Part shown: one piece after another, positions 34,628 to 42,898 of the stretch
Layout of the letters: the number at the start of each line of letters is the position of its first letter
Numbering within the stretch: position 1 is the stretch's first letter
Position numbers and translations under genes: made by a program
The notes under the pieces: generated by a model
The model's database searches: none
Seen by the model: only the letters and a program-made list of their open reading frames with translations
What the model was told of the DNA's origin: nothing
NCBI RefSeq assembly: GCF_025465255.1
Contig: NZ_JAODNI010000115.1
Location: forward strand, 1-49,597
Origin: Pseudonocardia sp.
GTDB taxonomy: Bacteria; Actinomycetota; Actinomycetes; Mycobacteriales; Pseudonocardiaceae
Direction of reading: 5' to 3'
DNA: 49,597 bases

Positions 34628-36166
34628 GTGCGGTGGTGGCAGGAGGCGGTCGTCTACGAGGTCTACGTCCGTAGCTTCGCCGACTCCGACGGCGACGGGG
34701 TGGGCGATCTCGACGGCGTCCGGGGCCGGCTCGGCTATCTGGAGCTCCTCGGCGTCGACGCGCTCTGGCTGACCCCGTTCTACCGCTCCCCCATGGTCGA
34801 CCACGGCTACGACGTGGCCGACCCCCGGGACGTCGACCCGCTGTTCGGGGACCTGGAGTCGTTCGACGCCCTGCTCGCCGAGGCGCACCGGTACGGCATG
34901 CGGGTGGTCGTGGACCTGGTCGGCAACCACACGTCGACCGAGCACGAATGGTTCCGCGGGGCGGTCGAGTCTGCGCCGGGCAGCCCCGAGCGGGCCCGCT
35001 ACCACTTCCGGCCGGGCCGCGGCCGGAACGGGGCCGAGCCGCCGAACAACTGGCGCAGCGTCTTCGGCGGTCCGGCGTGGACCCACGTCCCGGGCCCCGG
35101 GGGCGAGCCCGGCGAGTGGTACATGCACCTCTTCACCGCCGACCAGCCGGACCTCGACTGGACCAACCCCGAGGTCTGGGCGGACACGGAGAAGACGATC
35201 CGGTTCTGGGCGGACCGCGGGGTCGACGGGTTCCGGATCGACGTCGCCCACGGGATGGCCAAGCCGGAGACCCTGCCGGACGACCTGCGCCAGCCCGGCT
35301 GGACGCCGCTCGGGGACCGGGACAACGACCCCCGCTTCGACGATCCGGGCGTCCACGACGTGCACCGGATGATCCGCGCCGTGCTGGACCACTACCCCGG
35401 CCGGATGGCCGTCGGCGAGGTGCTGGTCGGCGACGACGAGGCGTTCGCCCGGTACGTGCGCCCGGACGAGCTGCACCAGGCGTTCGGCTTCCGGCTGCTG
35501 CACGCGCCGTTCGAGGCCGACGCCGTCCGGGCCGCGATCGACCGCACCCTCGCGACCTTCGCGGGCGTCGGGGCGGAGCCCACCTGGACGCTCGCGAACC
35601 ACGACGTCCCGCGGGCGGTGACCCGCTACGGCGGCGGTGACGTCGGCACCGCGCGGGCCCGGGCGATGGCACTGGTCGTGCTGGCCCTGCCCGGCTCGGT
35701 GTACCTGTACGAGGGCGAGGAGCTGGGCCTGCCGGACGTCGTGCTGGTGGACGAGGCGCTGCAGGACCCCTCGGGCCGCGGCCGCGACGGGTGCCGGGTC
35801 CCCATGCCCTGGGACGACGAGCCCCCCGGGTTCGGCTTCACCACCGGCGCCCCGTGGCTGCCGATGCCGCAGGAGTACGGCCGGCTCACCGTGGCGGCGC
35901 AGCTGGAGGACGTGAACTCGACGCTCTCGCTCTACCGGCGCGCCCTGGAGCTGCGGGCGAACCATCCGGGCTTCGCCGGCGACGCCGTGGAGTGGTACGG
36001 CGCCCCGCCCGGCTGCTTCGCCTTCCGCCGCAGCGGCTCGACTCTGGTCTGCGCCCTCAACGCCTCGTCGGCCCCGGTGCCGCTGCCTCCGGGGGACGTC
36101 CTGCTCACGAGCGTGCCGCTGGTGGACGGGGAGCTCCCGCCGAACGCGGCGGCCTGGCTCACCTGA
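34628..36166 (+). CDS. aglA: GH13 alpha-glucosidase
   Basis: A 512-residue glycoside hydrolase family 13 enzyme acting on alpha-1,4 or alpha-1,6 glucosides. The TIM barrel shows all catalytic residues: nucleophile Asp205 (GFRIDVAHG), acid/base Glu264 (VGEVLVG) and transition-state stabiliser Asp326 (LANHDVPR), plus the conserved DLVGNHTS. A C-terminal beta domain follows from about residue 430. No signal peptide, so it is cytoplasmic. In the M. tuberculosis arrangement this gene (Rv2471) also follows glbO. The GTG start follows an AGGATG element. Confidence 0.93.
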   Translation: MRWWQEAVVYEVYVRSFADSDGDGVGDLDGVRGRLGYLELLGVDALWLTPFYRSPMVDHGYDVADPRDVDPLFGDLESFDALLAEAHRYGMRVVVDLVGNHTSTEHEWFRGAVESAPGSPERARYHFRPGRGRNGAEPPNNWRSVFGGPAWTHVPGPGGEPGEWYMHLFTADQPDLDWTNPEVWADTEKTIRFWADRGVDGFRIDVAHGMAKPETLPDDLRQPGWTPLGDRDNDPRFDDPGVHDVHRMIRAVLDHYPGRMAVGEVLVGDDEAFARYVRPDELHQAFGFRLLHAPFEADAVRAAIDRTLATFAGVGAEPTWTLANHDVPRAVTRYGGGDVGTARARAMALVVLALPGSVYLYEGEELGLPDVVLVDEALQDPSGRGRDGCRVPMPWDDEPPGFGFTTGAPWLPMPQEYGRLTVAAQLEDVNSTLSLYRRALELRANHPGFAGDAVEWYGAPPGCFAFRRSGSTLVCALNASSAPVPLPPGDVLLTSVPLVDGELPPNAAAWLT

Positions 36167-36170
36167 TCCG

Positions 36171-36187
36171 GCCCCTGTGGCAGGGGC
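36171..36187. terminator. Short bidirectional hairpin between convergent genes
   Basis: GCCCCTG and CAGGGGC form a 7-bp stem with a 3-nt loop in the 20-bp gap between aglA and the convergent hypothetical gene. The right arm touches that gene's TAG stop. It could end transcription from both sides. Confidence 0.5.
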
Positions 36188-36837
36188 TACGTGAACAGGG
36201 GCAGGCTCATGATCCGCCGCCGGACGACCGCGCCGTAGCGGGCGTCCAGGCGCATCCACGAGCCGGTCGCCGAGATCCGCACCACCGGGGTCTCCCCTGC
36301 AAGGCCGGCCCCGGTGTCCGCGCCCCCGAGGAACCCCATCCCGGACAGCGCGAACAGCGCCCGCATCGGCACCTTGACCCCGCCCCGCGCCCCGGAGCCG
36401 GTCACCGTCAGCACCGTCTGGTCCAGCAGGGACGACGGCGGCCCGTGGGCGCTGCCGTGCTCCCGGGCAAGCGCCAGCCCCCGTTCGGTGAGCCGCTCCA
36501 GCTCGGCGGCCGGTACGTCGTCGACGAGCGCCCAGCCCCCGTCCGGCGGCAGCTCCCCCGCCCACAGCCCGAACCCGGGGCCCGGGTCGATCTCCTCGGA
36601 CCGGTCCACCGCCAGGGCGGTGAGCAGCGCGGCCGCGTCGACCGTGACGTCGTCCGGCTCCATGACGCCCGCGACGGAGCGGGTGGCCAGGACGTCGAAC
36701 GGGGTCGCGGCCCAGGCCGTCACCCGTTCCGCCGACGCCCGGAGCCTCACGTGGGCGGTCTGGTCGAGCCGGACCACGCGTGCGGTGAACGCGCCGAGGT
36801 CGTCCCGCTCGGACGGGTCGGCCAGCCGCAGGGTCAC
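36187..36837 (-). CDS. Conserved hypothetical protein, Rv2474c-like position
   Basis: A 216-residue soluble protein, mixed alpha/beta by eye, with no recognisable catalytic motif. By position and length it corresponds to M. tuberculosis Rv2474c, between aglA and the thioesterase; this is synteny, not an alignment. The GTG start at 36837 overlaps the thioesterase stop by 4 nt (GTGA). Segments such as SVAGVMEPDDVTVDAAALL and GSGARGGVKVPMRALFALSG look constrained. Function unknown; coupling to a hotdog thioesterase suggests shared acyl-CoA or ester metabolism. Confidence 0.8.
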   Translation of the reverse strand: MTLRLADPSERDDLGAFTARVVRLDQTAHVRLRASAERVTAWAATPFDVLATRSVAGVMEPDDVTVDAAALLTALAVDRSEEIDPGPGFGLWAGELPPDGGWALVDDVPAAELERLTERGLALAREHGSAHGPPSSLLDQTVLTVTGSGARGGVKVPMRALFALSGMGFLGGADTGAGLAGETPVVRISATGSWMRLDARYGAVVRRRIMSLPLFT

Positions 36838-37268
36838 GACGCGACCGCCGGGGAGTCCGCCCAGCGCTGCAGGAACGCACGCTCGTCCGGGCTCAGCCGG
36901 CGCGGGCGCTGCGCGTCGAGGTCGACCATCGCCATCCGCGTCGCGCCGACGGCCGCCACCGGGGACTCCTCGTCCGGCCCCTCGTGCAGGTCGTAGTCGA
37001 TCGTGAACGAGGCCGCGCGCAGTTGGCGCACCGCCATCGTCACCCGCAGCGGTTCCGCCCGGTACGGGATCTGCCGCCGGTAGTCGACCTCGAGGCCCGC
37101 GACCAGCAGGCCGCCGCCGAAGGTGCCGACCCCCGCCGCGGACGCCACGGTGAACAGCAGCCCGATCCGGGCCTCCTCGAGGAGCGTGACCGTCCGGGCG
37201 TGGTTGACGTGGCGGTAGGAGTCCTGATCGGTCCAGCGCAGGGGGACGTGCGCGACGTAGCGAGCCAC
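36834..37268 (-). CDS. Acyl-CoA thioesterase (hotdog fold, 4HBT-like)
   Basis: A 144-residue hotdog-fold protein with the 4-hydroxybenzoyl-CoA thioesterase signature LRWTDQDSYRHVNHARTVTLLEEAR (Asp and His around positions 14-21). It would hydrolyse acyl-CoA thioesters; the chain specificity is unknown. The GTG start at 37268 has a GAGAGG element upstream, and the position matches Rv2475c. It is coupled to the downstream hypothetical gene by a 4-nt overlap. Confidence 0.9.
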   Translation of the reverse strand: MARYVAHVPLRWTDQDSYRHVNHARTVTLLEEARIGLLFTVASAAGVGTFGGGLLVAGLEVDYRRQIPYRAEPLRVTMAVRQLRAASFTIDYDLHEGPDEESPVAAVGATRMAMVDLDAQRPRRLSPDERAFLQRWADSPAVAS

Positions 37269-37291
37269 GCCGCAAGCCTCTCAAACCGCGG

Positions 37292-37960
37292 TTACCCGCC
37301 GGTCGCCAGGCCCAGCAGGACGTCCGTGAACTCCACCGGCCGGCTCAGCGCCATCAGGTGCCCGCCCGGGGCCTCGTGCAGCCCCAGGCCCAACCGCTCG
37401 CGCACGACGCGGCGCTGGAACTCCAGCGGGAACAACCGGTCGTCGACGCCCTGGATGACCGACGTGGGCACGTCCGGCCAGGCGTCCAGCGGCCAGGGCT
37501 GCGCGAACGAGAAGCCGGACTGCGGCTGGTCCCCGCCGGCCATCGCCTCGTCGGTCACGTCCTGCGGCACGTCGTGGAAGAAGTCCCCCGGCATCTCCAG
37601 GGGCCCGAAGCCGGCCTCCTTGCGCGCCTGTTCCTGCTCGGTCGCACCCCACCACTCCCCCGGGGTCTCGCCGGGGGCCGGCACCATCGGGTTGGCCAGG
37701 ACCAGCCGGCGGGCCGGGATCCGCGCACAGACCAGGGGCCCGGTGAAGGCCCCCATCGACTGCGCGACGACGACCGGTTCGCTCCGGTCGCCGAGCGCCA
37801 CCAGCGATGCCTCGGCGTACTCGGGCCAACCGGCCGTCTCGTCCGCCGCAGGGAGGTCGACGGCGATCGGGTCGTGGCCGCGGCGGCTCAGCTCGGCGCT
37901 CACGAGGTGCCAGTACCAGGCGGCACCGCCGGCACCGGGGATCAGCAGGAAGGTGGTCAC
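37292..37960 (-). CDS. Alpha/beta hydrolase family protein
   Basis: A 222-residue alpha/beta hydrolase of the AB-hydrolase_6/salicylate-esterase-like type. The N-terminal motif LLIPGAGGAAWYWHLV is followed by the nucleophile elbow VVAQSMGAFTGPLV (Ser in AQSMG), the acid in VIQGVDDRLFP and the catalytic histidine in APGGHLMALSRP. The GTG at 37960 puts the motif near the N-terminus, as in relatives; an ATG at 37993 is the alternative. It lies between gdh and the thioesterase on the same strand. It is not present at this position in M. tuberculosis, so it is a local addition. Confidence 0.87.
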   Translation of the reverse strand: MTTFLLIPGAGGAAWYWHLVSAELSRRGHDPIAVDLPAADETAGWPEYAEASLVALGDRSEPVVVAQSMGAFTGPLVCARIPARRLVLANPMVPAPGETPGEWWGATEQEQARKEAGFGPLEMPGDFFHDVPQDVTDEAMAGGDQPQSGFSFAQPWPLDAWPDVPTSVIQGVDDRLFPLEFQRRVVRERLGLGLHEAPGGHLMALSRPVEFTDVLLGLATGG

Positions 37961-38007
37961 CCTTCTCCGACTCCCCGGGGCGCCGTGACTCATCGGCCGA
38001 CTCTCAT

Positions 38008-41000
38008 CTATCGGGCGAGCCCCCGCAGCTGCCGGGACACCACCGAGAGCGTGGCCAGGTCCAGCTGCCCCGCGCTCGCGATCTCCTGCAGCGCGGCCCG
38101 TGCCCGGACCAGCTTCGACGCGTTCGCCCGCTCCCACTGGGTGATGGCCTCCCGGACCGGCGTCCCGGGTGCGGCCTCGCGCAGCGCGTCGAGGGTGATC
38201 GAGCGCAGCGAGCCGTAGAGGTCGTCCCGCAGCGCCAGCCGGGCGAGCTGGTGCCAGCGGTCCCCGCGCGGCAGCGCGCTGACCGAGGTCTGCGCGACGT
38301 CGACGCCGAGATGGTCCGAGAGCGCGTAGTAGAGCGTCGCGACCTCGAAGGGGTCCCGCGGCTCGCCGTCCCGCTCGGACAGCTCGATCAGCTCGACGAC
38401 GTCCAGCAGCGCGTAGCTGTGCAGCGCCGTGGTCGAGCGGGTCGCGAGCGCCTCCGGCACGCCTTCGGCGACCAACGCCTCGATCCGCGCGGCGACCTGT
38501 TCCCGCTCGCGGCCGACGAGCAGTTCCGGCAGCCGCTCCCGCAGCGCCCGGACCATCGTGGCGAACCGGGCGGTCTCGGCGCCGACGGCGAGCGGCTGCG
38601 GCCGGTTGGCCAGGAACCAGCGCGACGCGCGGTCCAGCAGCCGGCGGGACTCCATCACGATCCGGTCCGCGAGGACCACCGGCAGGCCGGCCGAGCGTGC
38701 CTCGTCCCAGAGCTGGTGCAGGTCGAACACGCTCGTCGTGGCGGCGTAGGCGCGCACCGCGTCCGACGGGCCCGCGGAGGTCTCCTCGCCGAGCCGGAAC
38801 GCGTACGTCAGGCCCCCGCCGTCGACCATCTCGTTGACCAGCAGCGTCCCGACGATCTCCCGGCGCAGCGGATGCCGCGAGATCGCGTCGGCGAACCGCG
38901 TGCGGAGCGGCCGCGGGAAGTACTCGGCGAGCCGGGCGGCGAACGCCGCCGCGTCCGGCAGCTCCGTGTCCAGCAGGCGGCGCGTCAGGTCCAGCTTGGT
39001 GTGAGCCAGTAGCGTCGAGAGCTCGGGGCTGCTCAGGCCCTCACCGGCCGCCTCGAGGGCGGCGAACCCGGCCGGGTCAGGCAGTACCTCCAGGGCACGG
39101 ACGAGCCCGGTGCGGTCCTCCAGGTCCGTGACGAGCCGGCTGTGCACGTTGGCCATCTCGCCGGCGTGCGAGCGCCCGACACCCAGCACCGCGTTCTGGT
39201 CCACGTTGTCCTGCAGGACGAGTGCGGACACCTCGTCCGTCATCTCGACGAGCAGGGCGTTGCGGTCCTCGCGGCCGAGCTCCCCCGCCGCGACGAGCCG
39301 GTCCAGCAGGATCTTGATGTTGACCTCGTGGTCCGAGCAGTCCACGCCGGCCGAGTTGTCGATGGCGTCGGTGTTGACCCGGCCGCCCGCGCGGGCGAAC
39401 TCGATGCGCCCGCGCTGGGTGAGGCCGAGGTTGCCGCCCTCGCCGACGACCTTGACGCGCAGCTCCCGCCCGTCGACGCGGATGGCGTCGTTGGCCTTGT
39501 CGCCCGCGGCCACGTGGGTCTCGGTGCTCGCCTTGACGTAGGTCCCGATGCCGCCGTTCCACAGCAGGTCCGCGGGGGAGAGCAGGATGGCGTGGATCAG
39601 CTCCGGCGGGCTCAGCTTCGTGACGTGCGCGGGCAGGCCGAGTGCCTCCCGCATCTCCGGCCCGACCGGGACGGACTTCGCGGTGCGCGGCCACACGCCA
39701 CCACCGGGGCTGATCGCGGAGCGGTCGTAGTCGTCCCAGGACGACCGGGGCAGCGCGAACAGCCGGGAGCGCTCGGCGAAGCCGCGGGCGGCGTCCGGCG
39801 TCGGGTCCACGAAGACGTGGCGGTGGTCGAACGCCGCGACGAGCCGGATGTGCTCGGACAGCAGCATCCCGTTGCCGAAGACGTCACCGGACATGTCGCC
39901 GACGCCGACGACCGTGAACTCCTGGCTCTGCGTGTCCACGCCGAGCTCGAGGAAGTGCCGCTTCACGCTCTCCCAGGCACCCTTGGCCGTGATGCCCATG
40001 GCCTTGTGGTCGTAGCCGACCGAGCCGCCGGAGGCGAACGCGTCGCCGAGCCAGAAGTCGTAGGACGCCGCGACCTCGTTGGCCACGTCGGAGAACTTCG
40101 CGGTGCCCTTGTCGGCCGCGACGACGAGGTAGGAGTCGTCCCCGTCGTGCCGCACGACGTCCGGCGGCGGCACGGTCTCCCCGCCCACGAGGTTGTCCGT
40201 GACGTCGAGCAGACCGGAGATGAAGGTCCGGTAGCAGGCCTCGACCTCCGCCGGATCCGGCCGTGCGGTGCGCACGACGAACCCGCCCTTGGCGCCGACC
40301 GGCACGATCACGGCGTTCTTCACGGCCTGCGCCTTGACCAGGCCGAGGATCTCGGTGCGGAAGTCCTGCGGGCGGTCCGACCAGCGCAGACCCCCGCGCG
40401 CTACCGGCCCGAACCGCAGGTGCACGCCCTCGACGCGAGGCGAGTACACGAAGATCTCGAACCGCGGTCGCGGCGCCGGCATGTCCGGCACCGCGCTCGG
40501 GTCGATCTTGAAGGAGAAGAAGGGACGCTCGCGGAACCAGTTCGTCCGCAGCGTCGCGGTGATCATCGCGAGGTAGCCGCGCAGAATGCGGTCCGCGTCC
40601 AGGCCGGTGACCTCGTCGATCAGCGCGGTGACGCGGGTGAGCGCCTCCTCGTGCGCCTTCTCCCGGGTGTCCTCGGGGAGTGTCGGGTCGAACCGGGCGT
40701 GGAAAAGGGCGACCAGGGCACGGGCGACCTCGGGCTGGGCGACGAGCGTGTCCGCCATGTACTGCACGCCGAACGTGCTGCCGACCTGCCGGGAGTAGCG
40801 GGCGTAGGCGCGCAGGATCGCCGCCTCCCGCCAGTGCAGGCCCGCGCGCAGGACGAGCGCGCTGAACCGATCCGGCTCCGCGTCGCCGGACCAGGTGGCA
40901 CGGAACGCCGCGCAGAAGTCGAGCTCGATGCGGTCAGGTGCGTAGACCGGATCGGCCCCCGCGGTGTCGGCGCGGAGGCCGAAGTCGTAGAGCCAGCACC

Positions 41001-42786
41001 GGCGGCCGTCCGGCAGTACGAACTCCGACGGGTGCTCGTCGACCACCTCGACGCCGAGGTACTGCAGCGTCGGCAGGATCCGGGTCAGCGTGACCGGCGC
41101 GTCGGCCAGGTAGAGGGTGAGCCGCAGGTCCGTGTCCGTGGCATCGCCGCCCGAGCCCCCGTGCCGGACCTCGCGGTGCAGCCGGACGTCGAAGCCCTTC
41201 TCGGGCAGGGTGAGCAGGCGGCGCAGGTCGTCGACCGCGCGGGCCGGCGGCACTGCCGCCTTGTAGGACTCGGGGATCCCGGCGAGCAGCCCGGGGACGG
41301 ACACGACCTTGGTCCCGATCCGGTCGATCAGCCGGTCGTCCCAGGTGCGGGCGGCCTCGGTGAGCTCGTCCTGCAGGATTTGCGGGTCCACCTCCATGGC
41401 CGGGAGCGACGGGTCCGTCTGCACGGTGAAGTGGACGAGCGCGAGGTTGGCCTCGCTCACCCGCGCGGTGTAGTCCGAACCGGTTCCGCCGAGGTGGCGG
41501 GCCAGGACGTCCGCCATCGCCAGCCGGCTCGTCGTCGTGTAGCGGTCCCGCGGGAGGAAGACCAGGCAGGACACGAAGCGGCGGTACGGGTCCCGGCGCA
41601 GGAACACCCGCACCGCGCGCCGTCCCGCCATCGCGAGGACACCCGTCGCGACGTCGAGCAGGGTCTGCTCCGAGGAGCTGAACAGCTCCTCCCGCGGCAG
41701 TGTGGAGAGCACCTCCAGCATCTGCTGCCCAGAGTAGGAGTCCATCGGGTAGCCGGCGCGGCGGATCGCGCCGCGGACCCGCCGGGCGACGAGCGGGATG
41801 TCCAGCACGTTCTCGTGCAGCGCGGGGACGGTGAGCATGCCGAGGAAGCGGTGCTCGCCGGTGGCGTTGCCCTCGTGGTCGAACGTGCGGATGCCGACGT
41901 AGTACGGGAAGACCGGGCGGAGCACCCGGCTCGGGACGCTGGCCCGGGTGAGGATCAGCAGATCCGTCGCGCGGCTCTCACCGGTGTCCGGGGCGAAGGT
42001 GCGGGCGACGAGGCTGTCCCGGCGCAGCACCCCCAGGCCCGACGCGAGCTCGGGACGGAGTTCGGTGCGGTCCCCGTCCGCAGCGATGGTGTAGTGCCGG
42101 TAGCCGAGGAACGTGAAGTGGCCGTCGTCGCTGAGCCAGCGCAGGAACTGCGCGAGGTCGTCCCGCTCGGAGCCGGGGCCGGCCGTGACCCCGCGCGGCA
42201 GGAGTTCCTCGGCGAGCAGCTCGTCCGCCTGGTCCCGCATCCGCGCCAGCATCCGGTCGCCGTCCTCCACGACCTCCCGCACGTCGTGCAGGGTGCGCAG
42301 CAGCTCGTCCCGCAGCCGGTCGGGGGGCAGACCGTTCGTCGGCTGCAGGTCGAGGCGGATCCAGGACTCGACCAGCGAGTCCGCCGGCGGCGCGTCGGGG
42401 TCCGCCTCGCTGAGGATCTCGCGGATCTCGCCGGTGACGGTCCGGCGCACGACGACGATCGGGTGCAGCAGCCGGCGGGTCGTGCTGCCGGCGCGGCCGA
42501 CGCCCGCGAGGACGGACTGGACCAGGAACGGCATGTCGTCCGTGACGATCTCGACGACGATCCCGCCGTCCGCCGCCCGGACCTCGACCAGGGGCTCCCC
42601 GGCGAGACGACGCTCGGCGACCGCGCGCTGCTCGCGCGCGACGGTCACGATGTCGGCGAGGGGAGCGACGTCGTCCGGGAGGCGCTCGGGTTCGGGTGCG
42701 TGCCGCGCGTACAGCCGGACGAGACGGGAACTCTCGTCGTCGGCCGACTCCGCGGCGGTCGTCTGCTCACGGGCTCGGCTCATCAC
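38008..42786 (-). CDS. gdh: NAD-specific glutamate dehydrogenase, large 180-kDa class
   Basis: A 1592-residue enzyme converting glutamate to 2-oxoglutarate and ammonium with NAD. Large regulatory N- and C-terminal regions surround a GDH core. Core motifs are RFGPVARGGLRWSDRPQDFRTEILG, QAVKNAVIVPVGAKGGFV and VGVGDMSGDVFGNGMLLS. Length fits the L_180 class (Rv2476c type). In mycobacteria this enzyme is inhibited by GarA under PknG control; whether this applies here is not visible. Starts at 42786 (GTG) and 42783 (ATG) follow a GGAG element; I keep the first. The gene order matches M. tuberculosis. Confidence 0.95.
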   Translation of the reverse strand: MMSRAREQTTAAESADDESSRLVRLYARHAPEPERLPDDVAPLADIVTVAREQRAVAERRLAGEPLVEVRAADGGIVVEIVTDDMPFLVQSVLAGVGRAGSTTRRLLHPIVVVRRTVTGEIREILSEADPDAPPADSLVESWIRLDLQPTNGLPPDRLRDELLRTLHDVREVVEDGDRMLARMRDQADELLAEELLPRGVTAGPGSERDDLAQFLRWLSDDGHFTFLGYRHYTIAADGDRTELRPELASGLGVLRRDSLVARTFAPDTGESRATDLLILTRASVPSRVLRPVFPYYVGIRTFDHEGNATGEHRFLGMLTVPALHENVLDIPLVARRVRGAIRRAGYPMDSYSGQQMLEVLSTLPREELFSSSEQTLLDVATGVLAMAGRRAVRVFLRRDPYRRFVSCLVFLPRDRYTTTSRLAMADVLARHLGGTGSDYTARVSEANLALVHFTVQTDPSLPAMEVDPQILQDELTEAARTWDDRLIDRIGTKVVSVPGLLAGIPESYKAAVPPARAVDDLRRLLTLPEKGFDVRLHREVRHGGSGGDATDTDLRLTLYLADAPVTLTRILPTLQYLGVEVVDEHPSEFVLPDGRRCWLYDFGLRADTAGADPVYAPDRIELDFCAAFRATWSGDAEPDRFSALVLRAGLHWREAAILRAYARYSRQVGSTFGVQYMADTLVAQPEVARALVALFHARFDPTLPEDTREKAHEEALTRVTALIDEVTGLDADRILRGYLAMITATLRTNWFRERPFFSFKIDPSAVPDMPAPRPRFEIFVYSPRVEGVHLRFGPVARGGLRWSDRPQDFRTEILGLVKAQAVKNAVIVPVGAKGGFVVRTARPDPAEVEACYRTFISGLLDVTDNLVGGETVPPPDVVRHDGDDSYLVVAADKGTAKFSDVANEVAASYDFWLGDAFASGGSVGYDHKAMGITAKGAWESVKRHFLELGVDTQSQEFTVVGVGDMSGDVFGNGMLLSEHIRLVAAFDHRHVFVDPTPDAARGFAERSRLFALPRSSWDDYDRSAISPGGGVWPRTAKSVPVGPEMREALGLPAHVTKLSPPELIHAILLSPADLLWNGGIGTYVKASTETHVAAGDKANDAIRVDGRELRVKVVGEGGNLGLTQRGRIEFARAGGRVNTDAIDNSAGVDCSDHEVNIKILLDRLVAAGELGREDRNALLVEMTDEVSALVLQDNVDQNAVLGVGRSHAGEMANVHSRLVTDLEDRTGLVRALEVLPDPAGFAALEAAGEGLSSPELSTLLAHTKLDLTRRLLDTELPDAAAFAARLAEYFPRPLRTRFADAISRHPLRREIVGTLLVNEMVDGGGLTYAFRLGEETSAGPSDAVRAYAATTSVFDLHQLWDEARSAGLPVVLADRIVMESRRLLDRASRWFLANRPQPLAVGAETARFATMVRALRERLPELLVGREREQVAARIEALVAEGVPEALATRSTTALHSYALLDVVELIELSERDGEPRDPFEVATLYYALSDHLGVDVAQTSVSALPRGDRWHQLARLALRDDLYGSLRSITLDALREAAPGTPVREAITQWERANASKLVRARAALQEIASAGQLDLATLSVVSRQLRGLAR

Positions 42787-42799
42787 ACAGTGCTCCGGG

Positions 42800-42829
42800 G
42801 TACTACAGGGGGTGACAGAACCCCACCAA
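42800..42829 (-). promoter_or_regulatory. Candidate sigma-A promoter of gdh with palindromic spacer
   Basis: TTGGTG (-35, 42824-42829) and TAGTAC (-10, 42800-42805) on the minus strand are spaced by 18 nt. The spacer includes a GGGGT-N6-ACCCC inverted repeat (42809-42824) that could bind a regulator. The expected transcription start lies very near the gdh start codon. Confidence 0.35.
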
Positions 42830-42862
42830 CCCTAGCCCTACCGAGGGGCGCGGCGATGGCGG

Positions 42863-42890
42863 GGCGACGGCCCGTCGACGTGCCGTCGCC
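42863..42890 (-). terminator. Hairpin terminator after the 1341-residue protein gene
   Basis: A perfect 9-bp stem, GGCGACGGC (42863-42871) with GCCGTCGCC (42882-42890), and a 10-nt loop lie 9 nt past the stop of the minus-strand gene and upstream of the gdh promoter. No U-tract is visible. Confidence 0.45.
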
Positions 42891-42898
42891 ACGGGTTG

